The notes under the pieces were generated by a model, which worked only from the letters and a program-made list of their open reading frames with translations, ran no database searches and was not told where the DNA came from. DNA of 8,443 nt from an uncultured Myxococcales bacterium. GTDB lineage: Bacteria; Myxococcota_A; Bradymonadia; Bradymonadales; Bradymonadaceae. The stretch lies in contig CAJXPN010000126.1 in assembly GCA_913058025.1 (NCBI GenBank), forward strand, positions 1 through 8,443. Reading direction: 5' to 3'. Every line of letters begins with the position of its first letter. The first letter of the stretch is position 1. Made by a program: the position numbers and the translations under genes. Of the stretch, positions 1 to 7,334 are shown one piece after another.

Positions 1-48
1 CGAGATTTCTGCCTGTCTCGTGGGCTCGGAGATGTGTATAAGAGACAG
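1..48. other. Untrimmed Nextera i7 adapter (artefact)
   Basis: These bases are synthetic. They read as the tail of the P7 primer (CGAGAT), an 8-base index TTCTGCCT, the Nextera read-2 primer beginning GTCTCGTGGGCTCGG, and the Tn5 mosaic end AGATGTGTATAAGAGACAG. Genomic sequence starts at 49. Any reading frame starting here gives the familiar adapter peptide MCIRDR and is not biological. Confidence 0.98.
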
Positions 49-1514
49 GCCCAGTCGACCTGGGCGAGGATCTCGGGGCGCCCGGGGACCAGCGGCGCGG
101 CGAGCAGCGGGTCCTCGCGTACGAGGCGAGCGACCTCCATCCCCTTCATCCCATAGGTGTTCGCGAGCAGGCGGGCGGTGGGCATCTCGAGGGCCTCGCC
201 GCCGATCTCGCGGACCTGCTGTGCGACGCGCTCGTGGTCGTCGTCGGCGGGCCAACCCTGCGCGCCGGGGAGCGGCTCGCGGTCGGTGTTCGCGTCGAAG
301 AGGGGGTGAGAGGGGAGCGTGCCGCGCAGCCGCAGCATCTTCACGGCCGTGTCCACGACCTCCTTGGACATCTTGCGGTAGGTCGTGAGCTTGCCGCCCG
401 CGATCGTGATCACTGCGTCGCGGCCCACGATGATCTGGTGCTCACGGCTCACGGCCGATTCGTCGACGTTCGCGCCCGCCTTGACGGGTCGGATGAGCGG
501 GCGGAGTCCGGCCCAGGTCGAGATCACGTCGGCGCGCGCGATGGGGTGGTCGGGGAAGTAGCTGAGCGCGGCGTCGATCAGGTAGTCGACGTCGTCAGAG
601 TCGGCGGCGATGTCTGCCGGGTCGCCCTCGAAGTCGGTGTCTGTGGTGCCGATGTAGGTGCGGTCGCCCCACGGGATCGCGAACAGCACTCGCCCATCCT
701 CGGGGTGGAAGCACACCACGGCGTAGGTCACCGGGAGCGTCTCGCGCGGCACGACGATGTGCACGCCCTTGGTCGGGCGCAGCAGGTCGACCTCGCCCAC
801 GTCCTCGTTCATCTCGAGCGTGGCGTCGGTCCAGGGGCCCGTGGCGTTGATGATGCAGTGGGCCGTGACCTGCTTGGTCTCTCCGCTCAGGACGTCGCGC
901 GCGACGACGCCGGTGACCCGGCCCGCGTCGTCCTTGAGGAACGACTCGGCCTTCGCCCAGGTCACCACGACCGCGCCCGAGTTGGTCGCGTCGAGCGCGT
1001 TCTCGAGCGTGAGGCGAGCGTCGTCGGTCTGGCAGTCGTAGTAGAGCGGCGCGCCCTTGAGCTTCTTGGTGGTCAGCGCGGGCTCCTCGCGCTTGATGTC
1101 CTTGACGCTGAGCGAGCGGTGGCGTTTGGGGGAGCGGAAGAGCGAGAGCCCCTCGTAGAGCCACAGGCCGGCGTTGATCGTGGTCAGCGCGCGGCGCGAC
1201 TTCTTGAACACCGGGAACAGGAACCCGAGCGGGTTCACCAGGTGCGGCGCGATGTCGAGCAGGATGCGGCGCTCGGAGACCGACTCGAACACGAGCCCGA
1301 GCTCGAGCTGCTCCAGGTAGCGCACGCCCCCGTGCACCAGCTTCGAGGACGCCGACGAGGTCGCCCCGGCCAGGTCTCCCATCTCCACGACCGCGACCTT
1401 GAGGCCGCGCCGCGAGGCGTCACGCGCGATGCCCGCGCCGTTGATCCCGCCGCCGATGACGAGCACGTCGACCGTGCCTCCGAGCCGTTCCCACATTTCC
1501 TCGCGTCTGGGCAT
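49..1514 (-). CDS. glpD: Aerobic-type glycerol-3-phosphate dehydrogenase (FAD-dependent), C-terminus missing
   Basis: GlpD is a membrane-associated flavoenzyme that oxidises sn-glycerol 3-phosphate to dihydroxyacetone phosphate and passes electrons to quinone. It links glycerol and lipid turnover to glycolysis and respiration. The visible 488 residues carry the FAD-binding dinucleotide fold at the N-terminus (VLVIGGGINGAGIARD, about 18-32), the family signature SSASSKLVHGGVRYLE (53-68), the substrate-domain segment STWAGLRPLIRPV (332-344) and AGGKLTTYRKM (372-382), followed by the start of the C-terminal helical domain. The family is usually about 500-555 residues, so the last tens of residues are lost where the adapter begins at 48; nothing suggests a natural truncation. 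The ATG at 1514 is chosen because the protein then starts a few residues before the FAD fold and AAGGAG lies six bases upstream. No glpF or glpK is visible; the divergent neighbour looks unrelated. Confidence 0.96.
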
Positions 1515-1520
1515 CTCTCT

Positions 1521-1526
1521 CTCCTT
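1521..1526 (-). promoter_or_regulatory. Ribosome binding site of glpD
   Basis: On the minus strand this reads AAGGAG, a near-perfect Shine-Dalgarno sequence with a six-base spacer to the ATG at 1514. It fixes the glpD start. Confidence 0.85.
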
Positions 1527-1540
1527 TTTCTTGGCTGCGC

Positions 1541-1558
1541 AGGGCTCGTCCGAGCCCT
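1541..1558. promoter_or_regulatory. Perfect 8-bp inverted repeat in the glpD leader
   Basis: AGGGCTCG-TC-CGAGCCCT is a perfect inverted repeat 26 bases upstream of the glpD start. It could be a repressor operator or a leader hairpin. The two-base centre suits a protein-binding palindrome better than an RNA loop. No known GlpR site is recognised in it, so any regulatory role is inferred. Confidence 0.4.
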
Positions 1559-1633
1559 CCCTTCGGTCGGGCTGAACGACCACGAGCTCCACTTCGTTCC
1601 GCTCGCTGCCCATGCTCCGCATTTCGGCAGCGA

Positions 1634-1639
1634 ATTATA
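1634..1639 (-). promoter_or_regulatory. Candidate -10 box for glpD
   Basis: The minus strand reads TATAAT, a perfect sigma-70 type -10 hexamer and a rare string in such GC-rich DNA. It lies about 120 bases upstream of the glpD ATG, leaving room for a leader that contains the palindrome at 1541-1558. No good -35 box lies at the right distance, so the call rests on the -10 hexamer alone. Confidence 0.35.
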
Positions 1640-1919
1640 CTTCCACGTGTTCGCTCGAGCCGAAGCTCCTGGTGCTGGCTGAGGAAGAAGAGGGCTCATC
1701 TTTACAGCCAGTCCTGAGACGGGCTCTTCGTTCGCGCCTTGGTGGAGTTCGTGGCGACGGGCTCCTTGCGTTCGGAGCTCATGCAGGCATTGAGAAAGCT
1801 CATTTCGGTGGGTATTTCAATGCAAACCTGCCCTGTCTGGCCTCTCCTGAGGTGCGCGAAGCCTGCGCGGGGCGCCCTGGGCGGGCCATCACATCAATGC
1901 GGACATCCGCCGAGCGTCC

Positions 1920-1949
1920 TTGAACGTGGCGCCTGATCGGCCCGATGAT
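1920..1949 (+). promoter_or_regulatory. Weak candidate promoter for the 921-residue protein
   Basis: TTGAAC (1920-1925) and GATGAT (1944-1949) are separated by 18 bases; each matches the sigma-70 consensus at four of six positions. Transcription would start near 1956, leaving a leader of about 30 bases. An 11-base palindrome ATCGG-C-CCGAT (1936-1946) lies in the spacer and could be an operator. In GC-rich DNA such partial matches are common, so this is tentative. Confidence 0.25.
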
Positions 1950-1977
1950 GTCTCGACGGATCAGCAGAAGCATCGCT

Positions 1978-1983
1978 GGAGGA
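1978..1983 (+). promoter_or_regulatory. Ribosome binding site deciding a TTG start
   Basis: GGAGGA lies four bases before TTG at 1988. The same frame is closed by a TGA at 1946, and no ATG or GTG lies between, so this site is the main reason for accepting the TTG. Confidence 0.65.
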
Positions 1984-1987
1984 CGCC

Positions 1988-4753
1988 TTGGAGACCGTAC
2001 GCATCTACCACCTCGCCAGAGAGCTCGGGCGCAGCCCTCAGTCGCTGCTCTCGTTCGTCGTGGGGCTCGACCGAGGGATCGACGCCGACTCGATCATGTC
2101 GCACCTGTCGATGGAGGACGCGGAGTTCGTGAGGGCGAGCCTGATGAGCGGGGAGGCGAGCGTCGCGGAGGGCGCGGACGTCTTCGGCGAGCTGAGAGGG
2201 GTGCTGGACGCTGCGCCTGGCGCGGAGGTCTTCGACGAGGCGCTGCTCAAGATCGCCATGAGCGCGCGCGCCGAGGTGTTCGACTACGCGCGCGACGTGT
2301 TCTCGCGGTGGCCCGATCGCATCGAGCGCCGCGTCCCCGGGCCATGGCTCGATGGCTTCGAGCGGGAGCTGCGCGAGCACGAAGAGCTGCGATCGAGCCC
2401 GCACGCCGCGCTCTCGCTTTGCAACGCGCTGGACCTCCACGGGCGCGGCCTGACGGTCGAGGACGTGGTCACCTTTTGTGAGCTCGAGGAGCTCTCCGGG
2501 GTCGCGCACTTGAACCTCGCGGGGATCGAGGTCTGGAGCGACGCCTTCGCCGGGCTCGCGCGCCACCTGGGCGGTCTCCTCACGCTGGACCTTTCGGGGT
2601 GCGACCTGGGTGAGCGCGCGCTGCGCGCGCTCGCCGACCCGGCGGTCTTCCCGAACCTCTCCGGGTTGCGCCTGCGCGGCGTCGCGATCGACCAGGACGT
2701 GTTCGAGCTCCTGCTCTTGCGCGACCTGCGCGAGCTGGAGGCCGACGCGAGCCTGTCGGGGGTGGTCTCCGTGCCGACGCGCCCCGACCCGAGGCCGACC
2801 TCGATGCCGCTGGGGCCGCCTTCGGGCGCGCCGCTCGGCGCGCTCGTGGCCAGGCTCGAGGACCCCGAGCCGAGGCGGGCCGCCGAGGCGCTGCGCGACC
2901 TCTACTTCGCCGCGCGCCGCGAGGGCGTGGGCGAGGAGGTGCGGAGCGCGCTCGGCGAGGCCGCCGAGCGCGCCGTGCTCCAGCAGACCTCCGAGGTCGC
3001 GGGGATGCGCGTGAGCTGGCATCCGACTGCGCGCTTCCGCCAGCTCCGGTTCCTCGACTCGGTCGACCTGCCCGACGCGCGCCCGTTCCATCGTATGACC
3101 GGCGCGATGGATGGCTTCGTCGGCGTGTTCGTCGACCCCGTGGCCTTCGACTACGCCACGTTCGAGAACATCCTGCCGCTGGACGGCTACTTCGAGGGCG
3201 CCGAGCTCGCGTTCGCGGTCGAGCCCGTGAGCGCAGGCGTCGACGGCCTTGCCGTCTTCCCGTTCGCGCCCGCGCCCGAGGCGAGGGAGGCGCTGATGGG
3301 CCTCGACGGGCTGGGCGTGTACGACGTCCCCATCAACGACGACACGCGCGGGGGGCGCCGCTTCGTCTTCCACGCCGCCGCGCTGTCTCAGGCGCTCACC
3401 GAGTTTGTCAGGGGCGCCTTGCCCGAGGACGCGCTCGAGGGCTTCTCGCACGTCAACCCGGTGTTCCGGTGCAACCGGTTCGCCCCCGGCGACGACCGGT
3501 TCCACGCGCACCTGGACACGCCCTACAGGGACTCGGCGCGCGGCCACGTCTCCCGCCACACGATGCTGCTCTACCTGACGGGAGGGCGCGGCGAGCCGGC
3601 GCTGTCGGTGGGGGAGCGCGAGCTCGAGGAGATCGCGCCGATGACGTGCGTGATCATGGACCAGCGCCTGGAGCACGAGGGGGGCCCGTTCGTCGAGGGC
3701 GACAAGGTCTTCCTTCGCACCGAGCTGATCTACGAGGTCTACGCCGGGGCCCCGCTGCGCCACGACCCGTCGATCGCCGCGCTGTTCTCGAAGGCGTGCT
3801 ACATGACCGGCGAGAGCCTGGTGTTCCCCGAGCTCCGCGACCACCGCAACGCGTGCTACGAGCTCGCCGCGCGGGCGCACTGGACCGGCCAGACGCCCCC
3901 GCTGGGCCCGGAGCCCTGGCTGCGCAAGACGTTCCGCGGGCTCCGGTTCGTGACCAACGGCTACGACTTCTGGTGCTCGGCGTCGCAGGTGAGCTTGAAG
4001 GAGGCCGCGGTGCTCGCGACGCTCGACCGCATGAACGCGCGCGTGGGCGACGCGACCATGCGCGAGCTCTGCGCGGCGGCGGTCGTCCACGGCGACGCCG
4101 CGCGCCCCGCGTCCTGGGTCCCGGCGCTCCTCGCGTGCCCGCCCGAGCGAGAGCGCGGCGCGCTGCGTCGGATCGTGGACAAGGGCGCGCTCTCGAGGCT
4201 CCCGCCCCAGGACGGTGAGGACACCTGCTGTCCGTTCCACGCCCGCGGGGACGGCTTCAGGTTCGAGCCAGGCAATAGCCCTGCTGTCCGCGAAGCCCTC
4301 GAGAGGTCGCTCGGCTCGATGAGGCGTTACATCGAGGAGGCGCCCGTGTGGATCCTCGGGCAGCAGGTGCTGCTCGACCTGGACCGCGTGGTGGTCGAGG
4401 GTGATCGCGTCTTCGTGGGCGCGGACGAGGGCCTGGCGCCGGTGAACTTCGCGGCGTGTTGGAACTGCGAGGAGTCCCCGGCGGACTTCATCATGACGGG
4501 GAGCGCGTCGGTGACGTTGCCGTTCATGCTCGCGCCGCCGATCCTCTTCCGCGAGGTCGGCGGGTGCTACCACCTGCGCCTCGACCTGTGGCGAAACGGC
4601 TGGTGGCTCGACGCGCGCGGGGGCACGTTGGCGAGGCCGGACTTCGCGGACGCCTACAGCGCCGGGGTCGACCCGTGGCACCGGACGCTCCACGCGCAGC
4701 TCACCGGCGCGGGCTTCTCGACGCCGAGGTGGCTCGACGACGAGCTGGGGTAG
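1988..4753 (+). CDS. IF2_N-like / LRR / Fe(II)-2-oxoglutarate dioxygenase multidomain protein
   Basis: This 921-residue cytoplasmic protein has no signal peptide or membrane segment. Residues 4-50 (IYHLARELGRSP, then SHLSMEDAEFV) resemble the small helical N-terminal domain of translation factor IF-2. Residues about 146-256 hold leucine-rich repeats (HLNLAGIEV, TLDLSGCDL, GLRLRGVAI). About 283-335 looks HEAT-like (LVARLEDPEPRRAAEALRDL). A prolyl-4-hydroxylase-like core follows at about 480-585: NRFAPGD, iron ligands H508-x-D510 and H563, and K573 exactly ten residues after H563, the usual 2-oxoglutarate-binding position. It should therefore be an active dioxygenase, plausibly hydroxylating a protein; the substrate is unknown. 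The remaining 330 residues match no family I recognise but contain CCPFH (747-751) and CWNC (824-827), a possible metal site. The start is TTG, supported by GGAGGA. The gene appears to stand alone, divergent from glpD and convergent with the next gene. Confidence 0.85.
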   Translation: METVRIYHLARELGRSPQSLLSFVVGLDRGIDADSIMSHLSMEDAEFVRASLMSGEASVAEGADVFGELRGVLDAAPGAEVFDEALLKIAMSARAEVFDYARDVFSRWPDRIERRVPGPWLDGFERELREHEELRSSPHAALSLCNALDLHGRGLTVEDVVTFCELEELSGVAHLNLAGIEVWSDAFAGLARHLGGLLTLDLSGCDLGERALRALADPAVFPNLSGLRLRGVAIDQDVFELLLLRDLRELEADASLSGVVSVPTRPDPRPTSMPLGPPSGAPLGALVARLEDPEPRRAAEALRDLYFAARREGVGEEVRSALGEAAERAVLQQTSEVAGMRVSWHPTARFRQLRFLDSVDLPDARPFHRMTGAMDGFVGVFVDPVAFDYATFENILPLDGYFEGAELAFAVEPVSAGVDGLAVFPFAPAPEAREALMGLDGLGVYDVPINDDTRGGRRFVFHAAALSQALTEFVRGALPEDALEGFSHVNPVFRCNRFAPGDDRFHAHLDTPYRDSARGHVSRHTMLLYLTGGRGEPALSVGERELEEIAPMTCVIMDQRLEHEGGPFVEGDKVFLRTELIYEVYAGAPLRHDPSIAALFSKACYMTGESLVFPELRDHRNACYELAARAHWTGQTPPLGPEPWLRKTFRGLRFVTNGYDFWCSASQVSLKEAAVLATLDRMNARVGDATMRELCAAAVVHGDAARPASWVPALLACPPERERGALRRIVDKGALSRLPPQDGEDTCCPFHARGDGFRFEPGNSPAVREALERSLGSMRRYIEEAPVWILGQQVLLDLDRVVVEGDRVFVGADEGLAPVNFAACWNCEESPADFIMTGSASVTLPFMLAPPILFREVGGCYHLRLDLWRNGWWLDARGGTLARPDFADAYSAGVDPWHRTLHAQLTGAGFSTPRWLDDELG

Positions 4754-5012
4754 GGGGCCAGCCGCGCCTCTAGAGGGGGTCGTGTTGGGCGGAACTGCCC
4801 GGGGAGGTACCCAGGAGGCGATCTGCGGGCCTCGAGCGTGGCGTGGCTATTTACCTACGGGCACCAGGACATGCCCCCCAGGGCCCCTGGCGGCGCCCAG
4901 GTTCGACAGGGGGCTCCCAGGCTCATCCGCGCCCAGCCGACCGGAGCGCCCACGTGAACCCAAAACCACGAGTCCTGTATGTTGACTGCAGGAAGCGCCC
5001 TGCTCGTATTCG
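4754..5012. other. Convergent intergenic region with weak hairpins
   Basis: Two genes converge on these 259 bases, so transcription must end here from both sides. Three small inverted repeats are visible: CCTCTAGAGG (4767-4776), GGGC-GGAACT-GCCC (4787-4800) and CCAGGG-C-CCCTGG (4878-4890). None is followed by a T-run on either strand, so no classical intrinsic terminator can be called; Rho-dependent or T-less termination is possible. No coding frame is convincing. Confidence 0.4.
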
Positions 5013-5429
5013 TCATCCTTCGCGCTGGCGAACCCGAGCGTAGAGGTCTTCGAATCGCGCCCGGAGCAGGCGCTCGTCTTCCGGGTCGATCACCTGTCGA
5101 CCCCTCTCCAGGTTTCGCGCGCACAGGGCGTGGACGGGGTCGTCGTCGTCGAGTTCGACGTGGCTGAGGAACCAATCGAACGTGCCAGCGAGCTCGAACG
5201 CCCACAGATGACGCCAGTTCAGGTGGTGTAGGTAGGCTCCCCAGGCGAGCGCGGCGAGCCGAAGGTTACCGTTGCCTTCGTTCAACAGAGCTATGCCTCT
5301 CAGCTCCTCGAGCGCGCGCTCGTTGAGCGCGCGCTCATAAGAGATCTGGCCATGATTCGCGCGCAAGCGTTCGGTCCGCTCCTGCATCTCTCGCTGATAC
5401 GTGGCGTTGTCGAACGCGTCCTCGCTCAA
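5013..5429 (-). CDS. Small protein of unknown function, coupled to the upstream lipoprotein gene
   Basis: The 138-residue product belongs to no family I recognise. It starts MSEDAFDNATYQREMQERTE, is predicted mostly helical and charged, has a central Trp-rich part (LAWGAYLHHLNWRHLWAFEL) followed by an acidic patch (ELDDDD), and ends in a basic Arg-rich helix. There is no signal peptide or membrane segment, so it is probably cytoplasmic. The TTG start at 5429 overlaps the TGA stop of the lipoprotein gene by two bases (TTGA), typical of translational coupling. No clear Shine-Dalgarno precedes it. An ATG at 5387 would give 124 residues. The frame stays open far upstream inside the lipoprotein gene, but that part reads as low-complexity Arg/His-rich shadow, so it is not included. 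Coupling suggests a shared operon and matched expression with the lipoprotein. Confidence 0.7.
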   Translation of the reverse strand: MSEDAFDNATYQREMQERTERLRANHGQISYERALNERALEELRGIALLNEGNGNLRLAALAWGAYLHHLNWRHLWAFELAGTFDWFLSHVELDDDDPVHALCARNLERGRQVIDPEDERLLRARFEDLYARVRQREG

Positions 5430-7315
5430 GGCGAGACGTCGAGGGTGGCGCTGCCGGTGACGGACCCCTGGCTCGCCTGGATCGTGGTGGTGCCCTGGGC
5501 GAACCCGGTGGCCTCGCCGCGGGTGACCCAGGCGTTGGAGACGTCGGCGGTGTTGGTGTCGGTGGAGGACCACGTGACGTACCAGGTGACCTCGCGCTCG
5601 GTGCCGTCGGAGAAGACGCCGGTGGCCTCGAACTCCTGGCGCTCGCCAGCCTCGACGGTCGCCATGGGCGGATCGAGCAGGATGTCCTGGAGGACGGCGT
5701 CGGTGACGGTGAGGTTCATGCGGCCGGAGACGCCCTGGTAGGTGGCCTCGACGAAGGTCGAGCCCGGGGAGGCGCCGAGCACGATGCCCTTGATCCAGAA
5801 GGACGTGTAGACGTCGGCGACGGACCGGGCCGAGGAGGTCCAGGTCGCCGCGCCGGTGATGTCGCGTGAGGTGCCGTCGTCGTAGATCGCGGTGGCGTAG
5901 AGCTGGAGGTAGTACCCGGTGGGGATCTCCTCCAGGAATGGCGTGACCTGGATGCGGTCGATCCGCTTGCCCTGGACGGTGAGCTCGGCCTCGCCGGTGA
6001 CGCCGTTGTAGGTCGCGAGGATGCGCGCGGTGCCGGGGGCGTGCGCCGTGGTCACGCCCTCGTACCAGCGCGCGTTCGAGACGGTCGCGATGTTGGACTC
6101 GGTGGTCTGCCAGAGCGCGTCGCGCCAGACCTGGAGCGAGGTGCCGTCGGAGTAGAGCGCGGTGGCGAAGAAGCGGATCTCGTCGCCGACGTTGACGGTC
6201 GGGTCGAAGGGGATGACCTGGATCTGCGTGATGGTGGCGGGCGTGACGGTGATGGTGGCGCGGCCGATGGTCTCGCGGTAGGTCGCGGTGACCTCGACGG
6301 TGCCAGGCCTCACGCTGAACGCCTTGCCCTTCTGGCGCCAGTCGTCGAGCACGTCGACGACGTCGCCGTCCGCGCTGATCCACTTCGACAGGAACGTCAC
6401 GTCGCGCGAGGTTCCGTCTGAGAAGATCGCCGTGGCGAGGAACTGGAACTCCACGCCAGGCTGGAGCTCGAGGCCGAACGGGCTCACGCGGACCTCCACG
6501 AGCTCGGCCTCGGTCACGATCGCCTCGGCCTCGCCCACGAGGCCGCCGTACTGCGCGGTGATGTTGGTCGCGCCGGGGGCGAGCGCGGTGCCGATGCCGG
6601 GGAACCAGCGGGTGACCGTGACCGACATGATCGTCTGGTCGTCGCTCTTCCACTGCGCCTCCTCGCTGACGTCCTCGCGGGTGCCGTCGGAGTAGATGGC
6701 GGTGGCGAAGAAGCGGACGTAGTTGTCGACGGGGACCTCGACGCGACGCGGCGAGACCTGGACCTCGACGAGCTGGGCGTCGGTGACCTCGAGCAGCGAG
6801 GGGTCGGGCGAGCTCATGCAGTCCACCGCGAGCGCGAGCGCGTCGCGCAGCGGGCCGAAGTCGGAGTAAGCGCGCTCGGCCTCGAGGTAGGTGCCGATGC
6901 ACTCGATGTCGGTGCCTGGGATCGGCTGAGGGGTGGACTGGATGTGGCCCTCGATGGCGACGGGCTCCTGGTTGTAGTTGGCGTCGTCGCCGGGGGCGTG
7001 GGTCGTGGTGACGGCGATGTGGAAGTCGAGCGAGGCGTCCTCGATCGTGTCGACGAACTCGTTGAAGTTGTCGCGCAGCGCCTTCTGCTCCTGGCACATC
7101 GAGCCCGAGTTATCCACCACCCACAGGATGTCCATGGTCACCTCGTCGGAGACCGTGGTCGAGATCTTGCCGCCGATGTTGATGCCGTTGACCAGGGGCA
7201 GGACGGAGTGGCTGTTGCACGAGGACATGAACCCGGCGCCGATGGTGGCGCTGGCGGCTGCCATGGCAGACCAACCCAGCAGGGTCCTCTTGATGTTCTT
7301 CTGGAGCAGGCTCAT
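5426..7315 (-). CDS. Secreted lipoprotein: partial VWA-type MIDAS domain plus five BIG2 Ig-like domains
   Basis: The 629-residue product is a probable surface or periplasmic lipoprotein. Residues 1-32 form a signal peptide (basic KNIKR, hydrophobic LLGWSAMAAASATIGAGF) ending in MSSC, an atypical lipobox with C33 as the likely lipid-modified residue. Residues about 60-105 match the start of a von Willebrand factor A domain, with the metal-ion site DNSGS (D68, S70, S72) and the following CQEQKALRDNF helix typical of myxobacterial VWA lipoproteins. The usual second half of that fold, with its later strands and acidic loop, is not apparent. Five Ig-like domains (about 181-267, 271-357, 361-447, 451-537, 541-629) follow, each with an F/YSDGT-type turn. 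Of the in-frame starts at 7330, 7324 and 7315, the last has GAGG nine bases upstream, clear of a leader hairpin. An adhesion or ligand-binding role is inferred. Confidence 0.85.
   Translation of the reverse strand: MSLLQKNIKRTLLGWSAMAAASATIGAGFMSSCNSHSVLPLVNGINIGGKISTTVSDEVTMDILWVVDNSGSMCQEQKALRDNFNEFVDTIEDASLDFHIAVTTTHAPGDDANYNQEPVAIEGHIQSTPQPIPGTDIECIGTYLEAERAYSDFGPLRDALALAVDCMSSPDPSLLEVTDAQLVEVQVSPRRVEVPVDNYVRFFATAIYSDGTREDVSEEAQWKSDDQTIMSVTVTRWFPGIGTALAPGATNITAQYGGLVGEAEAIVTEAELVEVRVSPFGLELQPGVEFQFLATAIFSDGTSRDVTFLSKWISADGDVVDVLDDWRQKGKAFSVRPGTVEVTATYRETIGRATITVTPATITQIQVIPFDPTVNVGDEIRFFATALYSDGTSLQVWRDALWQTTESNIATVSNARWYEGVTTAHAPGTARILATYNGVTGEAELTVQGKRIDRIQVTPFLEEIPTGYYLQLYATAIYDDGTSRDITGAATWTSSARSVADVYTSFWIKGIVLGASPGSTFVEATYQGVSGRMNLTVTDAVLQDILLDPPMATVEAGERQEFEATGVFSDGTEREVTWYVTWSSTDTNTADVSNAWVTRGEATGFAQGTTTIQASQGSVTGSATLDVSP
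5429..6775 (-). repeat. Five in-phase 270-bp repeats encoding BIG2 domains
   Basis: A conserved plus-strand block resembling GTGCCGTCGGAG (antisense of the SDGT codons) starts at 5601, 5871, 6141, 6411 and 6681, exactly 270 bases apart each time. The SDGT turns fall at residues 209, 299, 389, 479 (DDGT) and 569. DNA outside the conserved blocks has diverged, so this is an old tandem duplication, though one without a single net insertion or deletion. Confidence 0.9.
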
Positions 7316-7334
7316 GTCAGGCATCCTCATCCTG

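Larger units (their letters stand above)
1515..1987. other. Divergent intergenic region, glpD / 921-residue protein
   Basis: This 473-base stretch separates two divergent genes. It is visibly poorer in G+C than its surroundings, especially 1610-1850, and no reading frame in it shows the strong GC3 bias of the flanking genes. It holds the glpD ribosome site, the 8-bp palindrome, a TATAAT on the minus strand and a weak plus-strand promoter near 1920-1949. An imperfect direct repeat (ACGGGCTC followed by a TTCGTTC or TTGCGTTC element) occurs near 1718-1735 and 1756-1774. No RNA gene is recognised. Confidence 0.6.

Noticed and set aside
20..388. Open frame starting in the 5' adapter (MGSEMCIRDR)
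   Set aside because: The start is synthetic adapter and the rest is antisense to glpD.
234..1682. A 482-codon plus-strand open frame over glpD
   Set aside because: It is low-complexity and antisense to a clear glpD; it also runs into the intergenic region without a change in character.
1702..1803. A 33-codon minus-strand frame (starts MSFLNACMSSERKEP)
   Set aside because: It has an ATG and a plausible composition but no Shine-Dalgarno and no codon bias like the neighbours; it cannot be told from chance.
1612..1936. Small plus-strand open frames in the divergent intergenic region
   Set aside because: They lack GC3 bias, a ribosome site and any recognisable motif.
1961..4693. A 910-codon open frame antisense to the dioxygenase gene
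   Set aside because: Its translation is a featureless Arg/Val/Glu/Ala/His-rich string, as expected when strong GC3 bias removes stops from the opposite strand. The plus-strand frame has recognisable domains and catalytic motifs.
5429..6775. Regular spacing that might suggest a CRISPR array
   Set aside because: The 270-bp period lies entirely within an open frame and encodes Ig-like domains; there are no short identical repeats with unique spacers.
5430..7097. Upstream extension of the small gene's frame through the lipoprotein gene
   Set aside because: The extension is Arg/His/Pro-rich shadow of the lipoprotein codons. Normal protein composition appears only after 5429, so a single long protein or a frameshifted fusion is not supported.
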